A stretch of 5,956 nucleotides of DNA from an uncultured Prevotella sp. (GTDB taxonomy: Bacteria > Bacteroidota > Bacteroidia > Bacteroidales > Bacteroidaceae). The DNA is taken from contig ONQK01000036.1 of the NCBI GenBank assembly GCA_900319895.1, forward strand, positions 1 to 5,956, in the 5' to 3' direction. A program made the translations under genes and the position numbers. The notes beneath the pieces were generated by a model, which was not told the origin of the DNA, made no database searches, and was given only the letters and a program-made list of their open reading frames with translations. How positions within the stretch are numbered: position 1 is the stretch's first letter; every line of letters starts with the position of its first letter. This document shows, piece by piece, positions 1 to 5,491 of the stretch.

Positions 1-192
1 CCGATTTATGCTATCAAGCTGCCAAAGACATCTTATACTGGCTCCATCTTGTGCAGTTCGGCTTCCATGAGAAAAGGCTATAGCTATTCGATTGCTTGCG
101 TCAGCTCGGTGACAGGCACCGAAAGCAATGGATTCATAGCCAAGCCTACAGCTTCCGGGCTTAGTGCACGCGTAAATATTACGGCAAGATAA
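1..192 (+). CDS. C-terminal fragment of an unidentified protein (5' end outside window)
   Basis: Frame 1 is open from the first base and encodes 63 residues ending in the residues SGLSARVNITAR before two consecutive stop codons, TAA at 190-192 and TAA at 193-195. A strong rho-independent terminator follows 35 bases later on the same strand, which supports this being the real end of a plus-strand gene. The fragment is rich in Ser, Thr, Ala and Gly, contains two cysteines and has a beta-strand-like alternation (GYSYSIACVSS), as seen at the ends of secreted or surface beta-rich proteins of Bacteroidales. A resemblance to the end of carbohydrate-binding-domain proteins is only a guess. Frame 3 is also open for about 26 codons at the start but stops early. 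I do not recognise the family. Confidence 0.6.
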   Translation, partial: PIYAIKLPKTSYTGSILCSSASMRKGYSYSIACVSSVTGTESNGFIAKPTASGLSARVNITAR

Positions 193-227
193 TAAATTAA
201 TAAAAATTAATAGGTCTTCTGTTTTGA

Positions 228-271
228 AGTGTTGTTGTCTGCTCATTGCAGCAGGACAGCAACACTTTTTT
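228..271 (+). terminator. Rho-independent terminator of the upstream plus-strand gene
   Basis: The arms are 228-244 (AGTGTTGTTGTCTGCT, with its continuation) and 250-266 (AGCAGGACAGCAACACT). They pair with one G-T wobble and one bulged base, and a run of six T ends at 271. The T-tract lies on the plus-strand side, so it terminates the gene ending at 192. Confidence 0.85.
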
Positions 272-302
272 GTGCGCATGACGAATGTCGTCCCATGAAA
301 TT

Positions 303-343
303 AATCGAAAAAAAATCCCCTGACATGAAGTCAGAGGATTTTG
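303..343 (-). terminator. Rho-independent terminator of the acyl-CoA synthetase gene
   Basis: The arm AAAATCCCCTGAC (312-324) pairs with GTCAGAGGATTTT (about 330-342), with one C-A mismatch and a short ATGAA loop. Read on the minus strand, the hairpin is followed by a run of eight T. It lies 28 bases beyond the stop codon at 371, as expected for the end of the minus-strand gene. The plus-strand side has only a short TTTT, so weak bidirectional activity is possible. Confidence 0.85.
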
Positions 344-370
344 TCTTTAAGCACAGACGATGCACATGTC

Positions 371-2431
371 CTATTTTTCCACCAAGATGCGGGCGTCCAC
401 TGCCGTTACGTCATCGTCGTCGGCGAGCAGCGGGTTAATGTCCATCTCCTTGATTTCCGGTGTGTGGTGCAGCAGAATCGACAGCCGTACGATGATGTCG
501 GCGTATTTCTCCTCATTAACGCCTTTCTGTCCGCGCGTACCTTGGATAATCTTATAGCCCCGCAGCGAGCGGATCATCGACTGCGCCTCCGGGATGGAGA
601 GTGGCGCAAGACCTCCCGCGACATCCTTGAGCGCTTCTACGAAGATTCCGCCTAGTCCACAAAGCACAAGATGGCCGAAGCGTGGCTCATATTTGGCACC
701 GATGAAGAGTTCTGTCCCTCTGATCATCTTTTGCACCATGACGGCCGTGGCATCTTTGATTCCCATCATGCGGTCGAATTCGCCGGCGAGCTGTTCGTCG
801 CTGCTGATATTGAGCTTTACGCCGCCCACATCGCTCTTGTGTACCGGTCCTACCACTTTTGCCACGACGGGGTATCCTGCTTTTTTGGCAAATTCCACGA
901 TGGCCGCCTTGTCGTTGCTCACAAATTCCGGAACCGTGGGAATACCGGCGCATTGCAATAGCTCGTTGACGAGTTTTGGCGCAATGTATCCGTTGTCTTT
1001 TACACCGTCGATAATCTCACGCACACGTTGCACGTCAACCATTGAAGCGTCACAGCCTTGGCTTGCAGGACGGGGGGTGTTCACCACGCGTGTGAGCGCA
1101 TTGGCGAGTGTCACCTCATCGCTGAAGTTAACGTGTCCCTTGCTGAGGAAGTCTGCGACCTCGGGACCGGCGGTCTTGATGCTGGGCAGGATAGGGAACA
1201 CCGGTTTCTTGCATGTGAGCATTTTTTCGTGTAAAACGTTGTAGGCATCATAGAGCTCGACAAGTCCCGGCGTGCCGAAAATGACCATGATGGCGTCGAT
1301 GTTGTCGAATTTTTCCTCGCAATAGTCTATGGCGATTCCCAGATGTTCTGGCGTCCCCGTAGCGAGGATGTCAATTGGGTTGGCTGCCGATGCGCCGGGG
1401 AACAATTTGCCTTTGAGCTCTTCTGCCAGTTCGCCATCAAGGCTTGGAATGTTCATGCCGCCTTTTGACAGTGCGTCGGTGAGCATGACCCCCGGCCCTC
1501 CGGCGTGGGTCACGATTGCCACATTCCTGCCCTCTACGCGTGGTAGTGTGAAGATGCAACCTGTCGTCGTTAGTTCTTCACGTGAGTAACAGCGTACAAT
1601 GCCGGCTTTTTTGAACAGTGCTTCAACTGCTGAGTCGCTGGAGGCAATGGCCCCTGTGTGCGATGATGCCGCGCGGCTCCCGCTTTCGCTCGAACCTGCC
1701 TTGATGGCAGCGATGCGGCAGCCTTTTTGAATCAGCGAGGTGGCGTGTTTGAGCAGTTTGTCGGGCTTGCTGATGTTTTCCACATAGAGCAGTTTGACGT
1801 GTGAGTCTTTTTCAGCGTCAAAATGCTCGTCCATGTACTCCAATACGTCCTCGATGCCGATTTGCTTGCCGTTGCCGATGCTCCAGACGGAGTTGAATTG
1901 CAGGCCTTTTGACACGGCCGACTCCAGGATGAACACCGCCGTGGCACCCGATCCCGAGATGAAGTCGACACCTTTGGCGCTCAGTGCAGGAATGGGCTTG
2001 GTGAAAACAGAATGGTGCCATGCCGTGAGCAAGCCGATGCAGTTGGGGCCGATGAGCGCCGCTTGGTATTTCTCACAAGTATCTAAAATCTGCTGTTCCA
2101 AGATAGCGCCTTCGTGCGTCTCTTCGCCAAATCCGGCAGATAGGATGATGAACGCCCGCACGCCTTTTTCGGCAGCGAGGAATTCCACATATTCGGGGCA
2201 GTATTTTGCTGCCACCACTAAGATGGCCATGTCGGTTTGCGGCAATTCGTCGGCCTGATGGAACGCCTTGATGCCCTGCACCTCGTCTTCCTTGGGGTTG
2301 ATGACGTGCAGCTGCCCTTGAAATCCGCCGCTCAGGAGGTTCCTGATGACGGCGCCGCCTGGCTTCTGTGTATCGTTGGACCCGCCAACGACAACAATTG
2401 AGTTAGGTTTTAAAAGTTGTTGGTTGATCAT
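371..2431 (-). CDS. NDP-forming acyl-CoA synthetase (acetate--CoA ligase, ADP-forming type), fused alpha/beta subunits
   Basis: This cytosolic enzyme family interconverts acyl-CoA + ADP + phosphate with acid + ATP + CoA, typically to recover ATP from acetyl-CoA or from branched-chain or aryl-acyl-CoA. The 686 residues show the full single-chain order. An N-terminal CoA-binding Rossmann domain covers about 5-130 (IVVVGGSND, then LIGPNCIG at 127-134). Two succinyl-CoA-synthetase-like domains cover about 150-290 and 300-445. An ATP-grasp domain covers about 465-686. The motif SSHTGAIASSD places the expected phosphohistidine at His258. HKSDVGGV (531-538) and the ATP-grasp end EMDINPLL (662-669) are intact. 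One small deviation is THAGGPGV at 308-315, where many relatives have TNAGGPGV. The ATG at 2431 is preceded by a good Bacteroidetes promoter and an AT-rich leader without a clear Shine-Dalgarno. It has its own terminator and is monocistronic. Acyl specificity cannot be read from the sequence. PatZ-like acetyltransferase fusion is excluded because there is no GNAT domain. Confidence 0.93.
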   Translation of the reverse strand: MINQQLLKPNSIVVVGGSNDTQKPGGAVIRNLLSGGFQGQLHVINPKEDEVQGIKAFHQADELPQTDMAILVVAAKYCPEYVEFLAAEKGVRAFIILSAGFGEETHEGAILEQQILDTCEKYQAALIGPNCIGLLTAWHHSVFTKPIPALSAKGVDFISGSGATAVFILESAVSKGLQFNSVWSIGNGKQIGIEDVLEYMDEHFDAEKDSHVKLLYVENISKPDKLLKHATSLIQKGCRIAAIKAGSSESGSRAASSHTGAIASSDSAVEALFKKAGIVRCYSREELTTTGCIFTLPRVEGRNVAIVTHAGGPGVMLTDALSKGGMNIPSLDGELAEELKGKLFPGASAANPIDILATGTPEHLGIAIDYCEEKFDNIDAIMVIFGTPGLVELYDAYNVLHEKMLTCKKPVFPILPSIKTAGPEVADFLSKGHVNFSDEVTLANALTRVVNTPRPASQGCDASMVDVQRVREIIDGVKDNGYIAPKLVNELLQCAGIPTVPEFVSNDKAAIVEFAKKAGYPVVAKVVGPVHKSDVGGVKLNISSDEQLAGEFDRMMGIKDATAVMVQKMIRGTELFIGAKYEPRFGHLVLCGLGGIFVEALKDVAGGLAPLSIPEAQSMIRSLRGYKIIQGTRGQKGVNEEKYADIIVRLSILLHHTPEIKEMDINPLLADDDDVTAVDARILVEK

Positions 2432-2471
2432 ATGAAATAATGTTTTATTGAGGTCAAGTTTTCATGCTATG

Positions 2472-2502
2472 CAAAGTTACGATAAAGTTTGTGAACAGCA
2501 AA
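2472..2502 (-). promoter_or_regulatory. Bacteroidetes-type promoter for the acyl-CoA synthetase gene
   Basis: On the minus strand, a -33 TTTG (plus 2499-2502) is separated by exactly 19 bases from the -7 element TAACTTTG (plus 2472-2479), matching the TTTG-N19-TAnnTTTG consensus of the primary sigma factor in this phylum. Transcription would begin near 2465, giving a leader of about 35 bases before the ATG at 2431. Confidence 0.8.
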
Positions 2503-2541
2503 ATAAAAGGGGAAAATCTTCGTCAATGCCATTTTTTTTTA

Positions 2542-2559
2542 CCATCCATTGATGGATGG
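2542..2559. promoter_or_regulatory. Perfect 8+8 dyad between divergent promoters, candidate operator
   Basis: CCATCCAT, a TG centre and ATGGATGG form a perfect inverted repeat with a two-base spacer. That geometry suits a dimeric DNA-binding protein better than an RNA hairpin, because a two-base loop is too tight without opening pairs. It lies about 40 bases upstream of the -33 of the acyl-CoA synthetase promoter and about 90 bases upstream of the -7 of the glutamine synthetase promoter, so it could influence either. A run of ten T directly precedes it. The regulator is unknown. Confidence 0.45.
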
Positions 2560-2623
2560 AAATAACAATGAGTAAGTCTTTTGGGGATGAAAACACAAAA
2601 AAATCATTAAAATTGTATTTTTT

Positions 2624-2655
2624 TTTCGTAATTCTAATTATAATGCGTATTTTTG
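2624..2655 (+). promoter_or_regulatory. Bacteroidetes-type promoter for the glutamine synthetase gene
   Basis: The -7 element TATTTTTG (2648-2655) fits TAnnTTTG exactly. A -33-like TTTC (2624-2627) lies 20 bases upstream and matches three of four consensus bases. It sits at the end of a nine-base T-run (2618-2626). The predicted start is near 2662, leaving about 38 bases of AT-rich leader before the ATG at 2700. The weak -33 could mean dependence on an activator. Confidence 0.65.
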
Positions 2656-2699
2656 TGTGAAAATCTAAAAACCTAAACCATAAATTATACCGAAAAATT

Positions 2700-4205
2700 A
2701 TGATGAATGAACAACTGATTATGAATGCCAACGAAGTCGTTGCATTCTTGCAAAAGCCGGCATCTGAGTTTACCAAGCAAGACATCATCTCATATGTGCG
2801 GGAAAATGGCATTAAAATGATTAATTTCATGTATCCGGGCGGTGACGGAAAGTTGAAAACGCTGAATTTCGTCATCACCAACTTGGAATACCTCAACGCC
2901 ATCCTCACTTGCGGCGAGCGCGTGGACGGTTCAAGCCTCTTTTCGTTTATAGAAGCAGGCAGCAGCGACCTTTATGTGCTGCCGCGCTTCTCGACGGCGT
3001 TCGTTGACCCATTTGCCGAAATCCCGACTTTGAGTATGCTTTGTTCTTTTTTCGACAAAGACGGCAAACAGTTGGAAAGCTCACCGGAATTTACGCTTGC
3101 CAAGGCGTGCAAAGCTTTCCGTGAGGTGACCGGCATGGAGTTCCAAGCCATGGGCGAGCTCGAATATTACGTCATACAGCCCGAAATCGACGAGTTCGCT
3201 GCCGTTGACCAGCGTGGCTATCACGAGTCTGCCCCATACGTCAAGACAAACGATTTCCGCACGCTCTGCATGTCGTACATCGCAAAAACCGGTGGACAAA
3301 TCAAATATGGACATTCGGAAGTGGGCAATTTCAGGCAAGACGGCCTTATCTATGAGCAGAATGAGATTGAGTTCTTGCCCGTGCGTGCCGAAGACGCCGC
3401 CGACCAGTTGATGATTGCCAAGTGGGTCATCCGCAATTTGGCATATGAGTGCGGGCTCAATGTCACTTTTGCCCCAAAGATCACTACGGGAAAGGCCGGA
3501 TCGGGGCTTCATATCCACATGCGGCTCATGAAAGACGGCAAGAATCAAATGCTTGAAGGCGGCGTGCTCAGCAAGGACGCGCGCCGCATGATTGCCGGAA
3601 TGATTGACTTGGCTCCCAGCATCACAGCATTCGGCAACAAGAATCCGATGTCCTACTTCCGCCTTGTGCCACACCAGGAAGCTCCGACCAACGTTTGTTG
3701 GGGCGACCGTAACCGCTCTGTGCTCGTGCGCGTGCCGCTGGGCTGGGCAGCAGACGTGGACATGAGCCGTGTAGTCAATCCGTTGGAACCGGAGAATAAA
3801 TACGACACCTCGCTCAAGCAAACCGTTGAGATGCGCTCGCCCGACGGTTCTGCGGACCTTTACCAGCTGCTGGCCGGGCTTTGCGTGGCTTGCCGGCATG
3901 GGTTTGAGATGGAAAATGCGCTAGAAGTCGCAGAGCGAACATATGTTAACGTCAATATTCATGACAAGCAAAATGAGGACAAGTTGGCGCAGTTGGCACA
4001 GCTGCCTGACAGTTGTTTTGCCTCTGCCGAATGTCTGGACAAGCAGCGTGAAGTATTCCAGCAGCATGGTGTCTTCTCGCCTGCCATGATCGATGGCGTA
4101 ATCAAGCAGCTCAAAGGCTTCAACGACAAGACTTTGCGCTCGGACATCGAAAACAATCCGGCAGATATACAAAGACTTGTTGACGAATTCTTCCACTGTG
4201 GATAG
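2700..4205 (+). CDS. glnA: Glutamine synthetase, type I-like (about 500 residues)
   Basis: It makes glutamine from glutamate, ammonia and ATP in the cytoplasm, the main entry of ammonia under nitrogen limitation. The 501 residues begin with a beta-grasp domain (about 35-120) carrying VDGSS (Asp76, equivalent to the ammonium-binding aspartate of enteric GlnA). The catalytic barrel follows. It has metal-ligand glutamates in GELEYY (Glu153, Glu155), HSEVG (Glu207) and QNEIEF (Glu222), GSGLHIHM (His271), the flap glutamate in PHQEAPT (Glu327), RNRS (Arg337, Arg339), and VEMRSPDG (Glu377, Arg379). The canonical adenylylation loop NLYDLPPEE is not present. The aligned stretch is AERTYVNVNIHDKQ (411-424), so GlnE-type control is unlikely. 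Two adjacent ATGs (2700, 2703) and a third at 2721 leave the exact start open, since no Shine-Dalgarno decides it. A related gamma-glutamyl-amine ligase is possible, but full active-site conservation favours glutamine synthetase. Confidence 0.9.
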   Translation: MMNEQLIMNANEVVAFLQKPASEFTKQDIISYVRENGIKMINFMYPGGDGKLKTLNFVITNLEYLNAILTCGERVDGSSLFSFIEAGSSDLYVLPRFSTAFVDPFAEIPTLSMLCSFFDKDGKQLESSPEFTLAKACKAFREVTGMEFQAMGELEYYVIQPEIDEFAAVDQRGYHESAPYVKTNDFRTLCMSYIAKTGGQIKYGHSEVGNFRQDGLIYEQNEIEFLPVRAEDAADQLMIAKWVIRNLAYECGLNVTFAPKITTGKAGSGLHIHMRLMKDGKNQMLEGGVLSKDARRMIAGMIDLAPSITAFGNKNPMSYFRLVPHQEAPTNVCWGDRNRSVLVRVPLGWAADVDMSRVVNPLEPENKYDTSLKQTVEMRSPDGSADLYQLLAGLCVACRHGFEMENALEVAERTYVNVNIHDKQNEDKLAQLAQLPDSCFASAECLDKQREVFQQHGVFSPAMIDGVIKQLKGFNDKTLRSDIENNPADIQRLVDEFFHCG

Positions 4206-4214
4206 GATGAATTG

Positions 4215-4261
4215 CAGCCATGAAAAAAGCGGAGGTTGGGCCTCCGCTTTTTTCATGGCTG
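4215..4261. terminator. Bidirectional terminator, perfect 21-bp inverted repeat
   Basis: Arms 4215-4235 and 4241-4261 are perfect reverse complements around a five-base TTGGG loop. The core is GCGGAGG paired with CCTCCGC, flanked by A6 on the left and T6 on the right, so each strand has a GC-rich stem followed by a U-tract. It begins ten bases after the glutamine synthetase stop. It contains the stop codon of the convergent HD-domain gene, serving both genes. Confidence 0.95.
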
Positions 4262-4852
4262 TTCCTTGCCGGCTTCAAGCAGATGTGTCGCAAGACCGTC
4301 CGCCGCTTGCGTCAAAGCCACCAATGGCACGTCGCTTGCCTCAGAGACATTGCTTTTCTGTTCGTAGCTTTGGAACGGCAGGTCCCATGCCGACATGTGC
4401 CAGCGGATGGCCAGGATTTCATCATTGGTCAATTCTAATCCCAGCCGAAGCAACATAATGACCGACTTTTCGCCGTGTCCGACAGGGAAGCGGCTGTAGT
4501 CGGGCTCATAGCCAATGTATTTTTCCCAACGGTCATTGGCATCTTTTCGGAATTTTTCTTTCTTCTTATAAATGGCAGACTTGCAAACATCATGCAGCAA
4601 TGTAGCAATTGCAATACTCTCGGCAGGGAGCTGCGCCTCCAATTCGGCTTTGACCAATATCATGCTTTCGCGCAGTTTGACCGCTACACGGTAAACATTC
4701 ATCGAATGCTCCAGCAGTCCGCCGTCATAGCTCAAATGACGGTTGACCGATGCCGGCGCTTGAAAAAATCCGGAACGCTCCAAATAGTCAATCACGTTCT
4801 CCATCCCTTTGCGCCCTGTTGAGCGCAGAAGTTCTATAAATTCTGTCTTCAT
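4253..4852 (-). CDS. Small HD-domain metal-dependent phosphohydrolase
   Basis: The 199-residue soluble protein carries an HD superfamily metal site: GGLLEHS (His49), LLHDVCKS (His87-Asp88), GHGEKS (His126), IRWHMSAWD (His152) and AADGLATH (Asp185). The H...HD...H...H...D order is that of binuclear HD phosphohydrolases. The GGLLEH segment and spacing recall the HD domain of YhaM-like 3'-5' exoribonucleases, but the N-terminal OB-fold of those proteins is absent, so the substrate could equally be a nucleotide or another phosphoester. No signal peptide or membrane segment is seen. The ATG at 4852 is the first start after an in-frame TGA about 30 bases upstream and has no clear Shine-Dalgarno. 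It is convergent with glutamine synthetase, and its last codons and TGA run into the shared terminator hairpin. It is probably monocistronic, because the gene upstream has its own terminator. Exact function is unknown. Confidence 0.85.
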   Translation of the reverse strand: MKTEFIELLRSTGRKGMENVIDYLERSGFFQAPASVNRHLSYDGGLLEHSMNVYRVAVKLRESMILVKAELEAQLPAESIAIATLLHDVCKSAIYKKKEKFRKDANDRWEKYIGYEPDYSRFPVGHGEKSVIMLLRLGLELTNDEILAIRWHMSAWDLPFQSYEQKSNVSEASDVPLVALTQAADGLATHLLEAGKEQP

Positions 4853-4910
4853 CTGAATGGTTTTTGATTCAAAATATTGTTTTCAACAAACTAAAAGCCA
4901 ACTTTTTGGT

Positions 4911-4918
4911 CAAAGTTA
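4911..4918 (-). promoter_or_regulatory. -7 element of the HD-domain gene promoter
   Basis: On the minus strand TAACTTTG fits the Bacteroidetes -7 consensus and lies about 60 bases upstream of the ATG. No good TTTG is found 19-21 bases further upstream, so only the -7 half is convincing. The ten bases CAAAGTTACG (plus, 4911-4920) are identical to those at the acyl-CoA synthetase promoter (2472-2481). Confidence 0.55.
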
Positions 4919-5067
4919 CGAAAAAAAATCAATGAAAAGGATGAAATATACATTAAAATCAAATAAAAATGCTATTTCGCAACAATAAAAAAGCAAAAAA
5001 ACGAACTTGTCTGCCTGATTTTGGCATTTCTTCATGAAGAGGCCGGGCGAACGGACAATGCCATGGG

Positions 5068-5109
5068 GCAAAACAAAAACGCGTACCTCCGGAGATGAGG
5101 CACGCGTTT
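5068..5109 (-). terminator. Rho-independent terminator of the DUF1446/DUF4387 operon
   Basis: The arms AAACGCGTACCTC (5077-5089) and GAGGCACGCGTTT (5097-5109) pair with a single A-C mismatch around a seven-base loop. On the minus strand they are followed by TTTTTGTTTTG. The hairpin lies about 43 bases beyond the DUF4387 stop codon and separates that operon from the HD-domain gene. Confidence 0.85.
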
Positions 5110-5151
5110 CAGGATTTTTATTTTCGTACTAGGATACTCGAAAAACGGCAT

Positions 5152-5472
5152 TCAAAATTCCACAACCATTCCCATGAGCGGTGCGTGCTGCTGTGCGCCA
5201 TAGACGTCTGTCTCGCCCAGTGCCCCGCTCGCAATGGGGCGGCGGATGGTGATTTTCACAGCCTTCGCAGGATCGAAATAGACGAGGTGGAAGATGTCGC
5301 TCTCAGGGATCCCATAGAGTTTGGCAAAGCCTTCCTTGGTGATGGACTGTGCGGCCTTGACCTTTTCGTAGGTGCCGAAATCCTTGAAAATCACGTCGAA
5401 GGTTAGTTCATAGGGGCCTGAGTTCTTGCTACGAATCACTGAGGCTATTTCTGTCAACTTATGTTTTTCCAT
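5152..5472 (-). CDS. DUF4387 family protein
   Basis: This 106-residue soluble protein matches the DUF4387 family as I remember it. It has the N-terminal HKLTEIASVIRSKNSGP (4-20), the central YGIPESDIFHLVYFDPAKA (53-71) and the C-terminal DVYGAQQHAPL (89-99), and its length is typical of the family. The biochemical role is unknown. DUF4387 proteins are usually encoded beside an AtuA/DUF1446-family protein, as here, and the C-terminal domain of longer AtuA proteins is similar in size, so the two may act as subunits of one enzyme. It is the downstream gene of the pair, 19 bases after the upstream stop. The ATG at 5472 is supported by a GAAAGGA Shine-Dalgarno (plus 5481-5487) at eight-base spacing, unusually clear for this window and suggesting independent translation initiation within the operon. 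Confidence 0.88.
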   Translation of the reverse strand: MEKHKLTEIASVIRSKNSGPYELTFDVIFKDFGTYEKVKAAQSITKEGFAKLYGIPESDIFHLVYFDPAKAVKITIRRPIASGALGETDVYGAQQHAPLMGMVVEF

Positions 5473-5480
5473 GTCTTTGT

Positions 5481-5487
5481 TCCTTTC
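5481..5487 (-). promoter_or_regulatory. Shine-Dalgarno site of the DUF4387 gene
   Basis: GAAAGGA on the minus strand lies eight bases before the ATG at 5472, inside the 19-base intergenic gap. It fixes the start. The other genes with visible starts in the window have no comparable site. Confidence 0.65.
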
Positions 5488-5491
5488 TTTT

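Noticed and set aside
229..438. Small plus-strand open frame near the left end
   Set aside because: It begins inside the terminator hairpin at 228-271 and runs through the opposite terminator into the 3' end of the acyl-CoA synthetase gene.
594..1244. 216-codon plus-strand open frame opposite the acyl-CoA synthetase
   Set aside because: It is antisense to conserved domains. Its Ser/Thr/Pro-rich product is a codon shadow with no promoter or terminator of its own.
2531..2559. Dyad plus T-run read as a rho-independent terminator
   Set aside because: The T-run precedes the hairpin on the plus strand and becomes A on the minus strand, so neither strand has a stem followed by U.
2477..2908. 143-codon open frame on the minus strand across the divergent spacer
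   Set aside because: It overlaps both promoters and the start of glutamine synthetase, and its lysine/isoleucine/phenylalanine-rich product reflects AT-rich spacer DNA. No family resemblance is seen.
3081..3899. 272-codon open frame antisense to glutamine synthetase
   Set aside because: It lies entirely opposite a well-conserved gene, and its His/Arg/Val-rich product is the usual antisense shadow of GC-biased codons.
4220..4438. Plus-strand and minus-strand frames whose products both begin MKKAE and share PPLFSW
   Set aside because: The apparent similarity comes only from the palindromic terminator being read on both strands, not from related genes.
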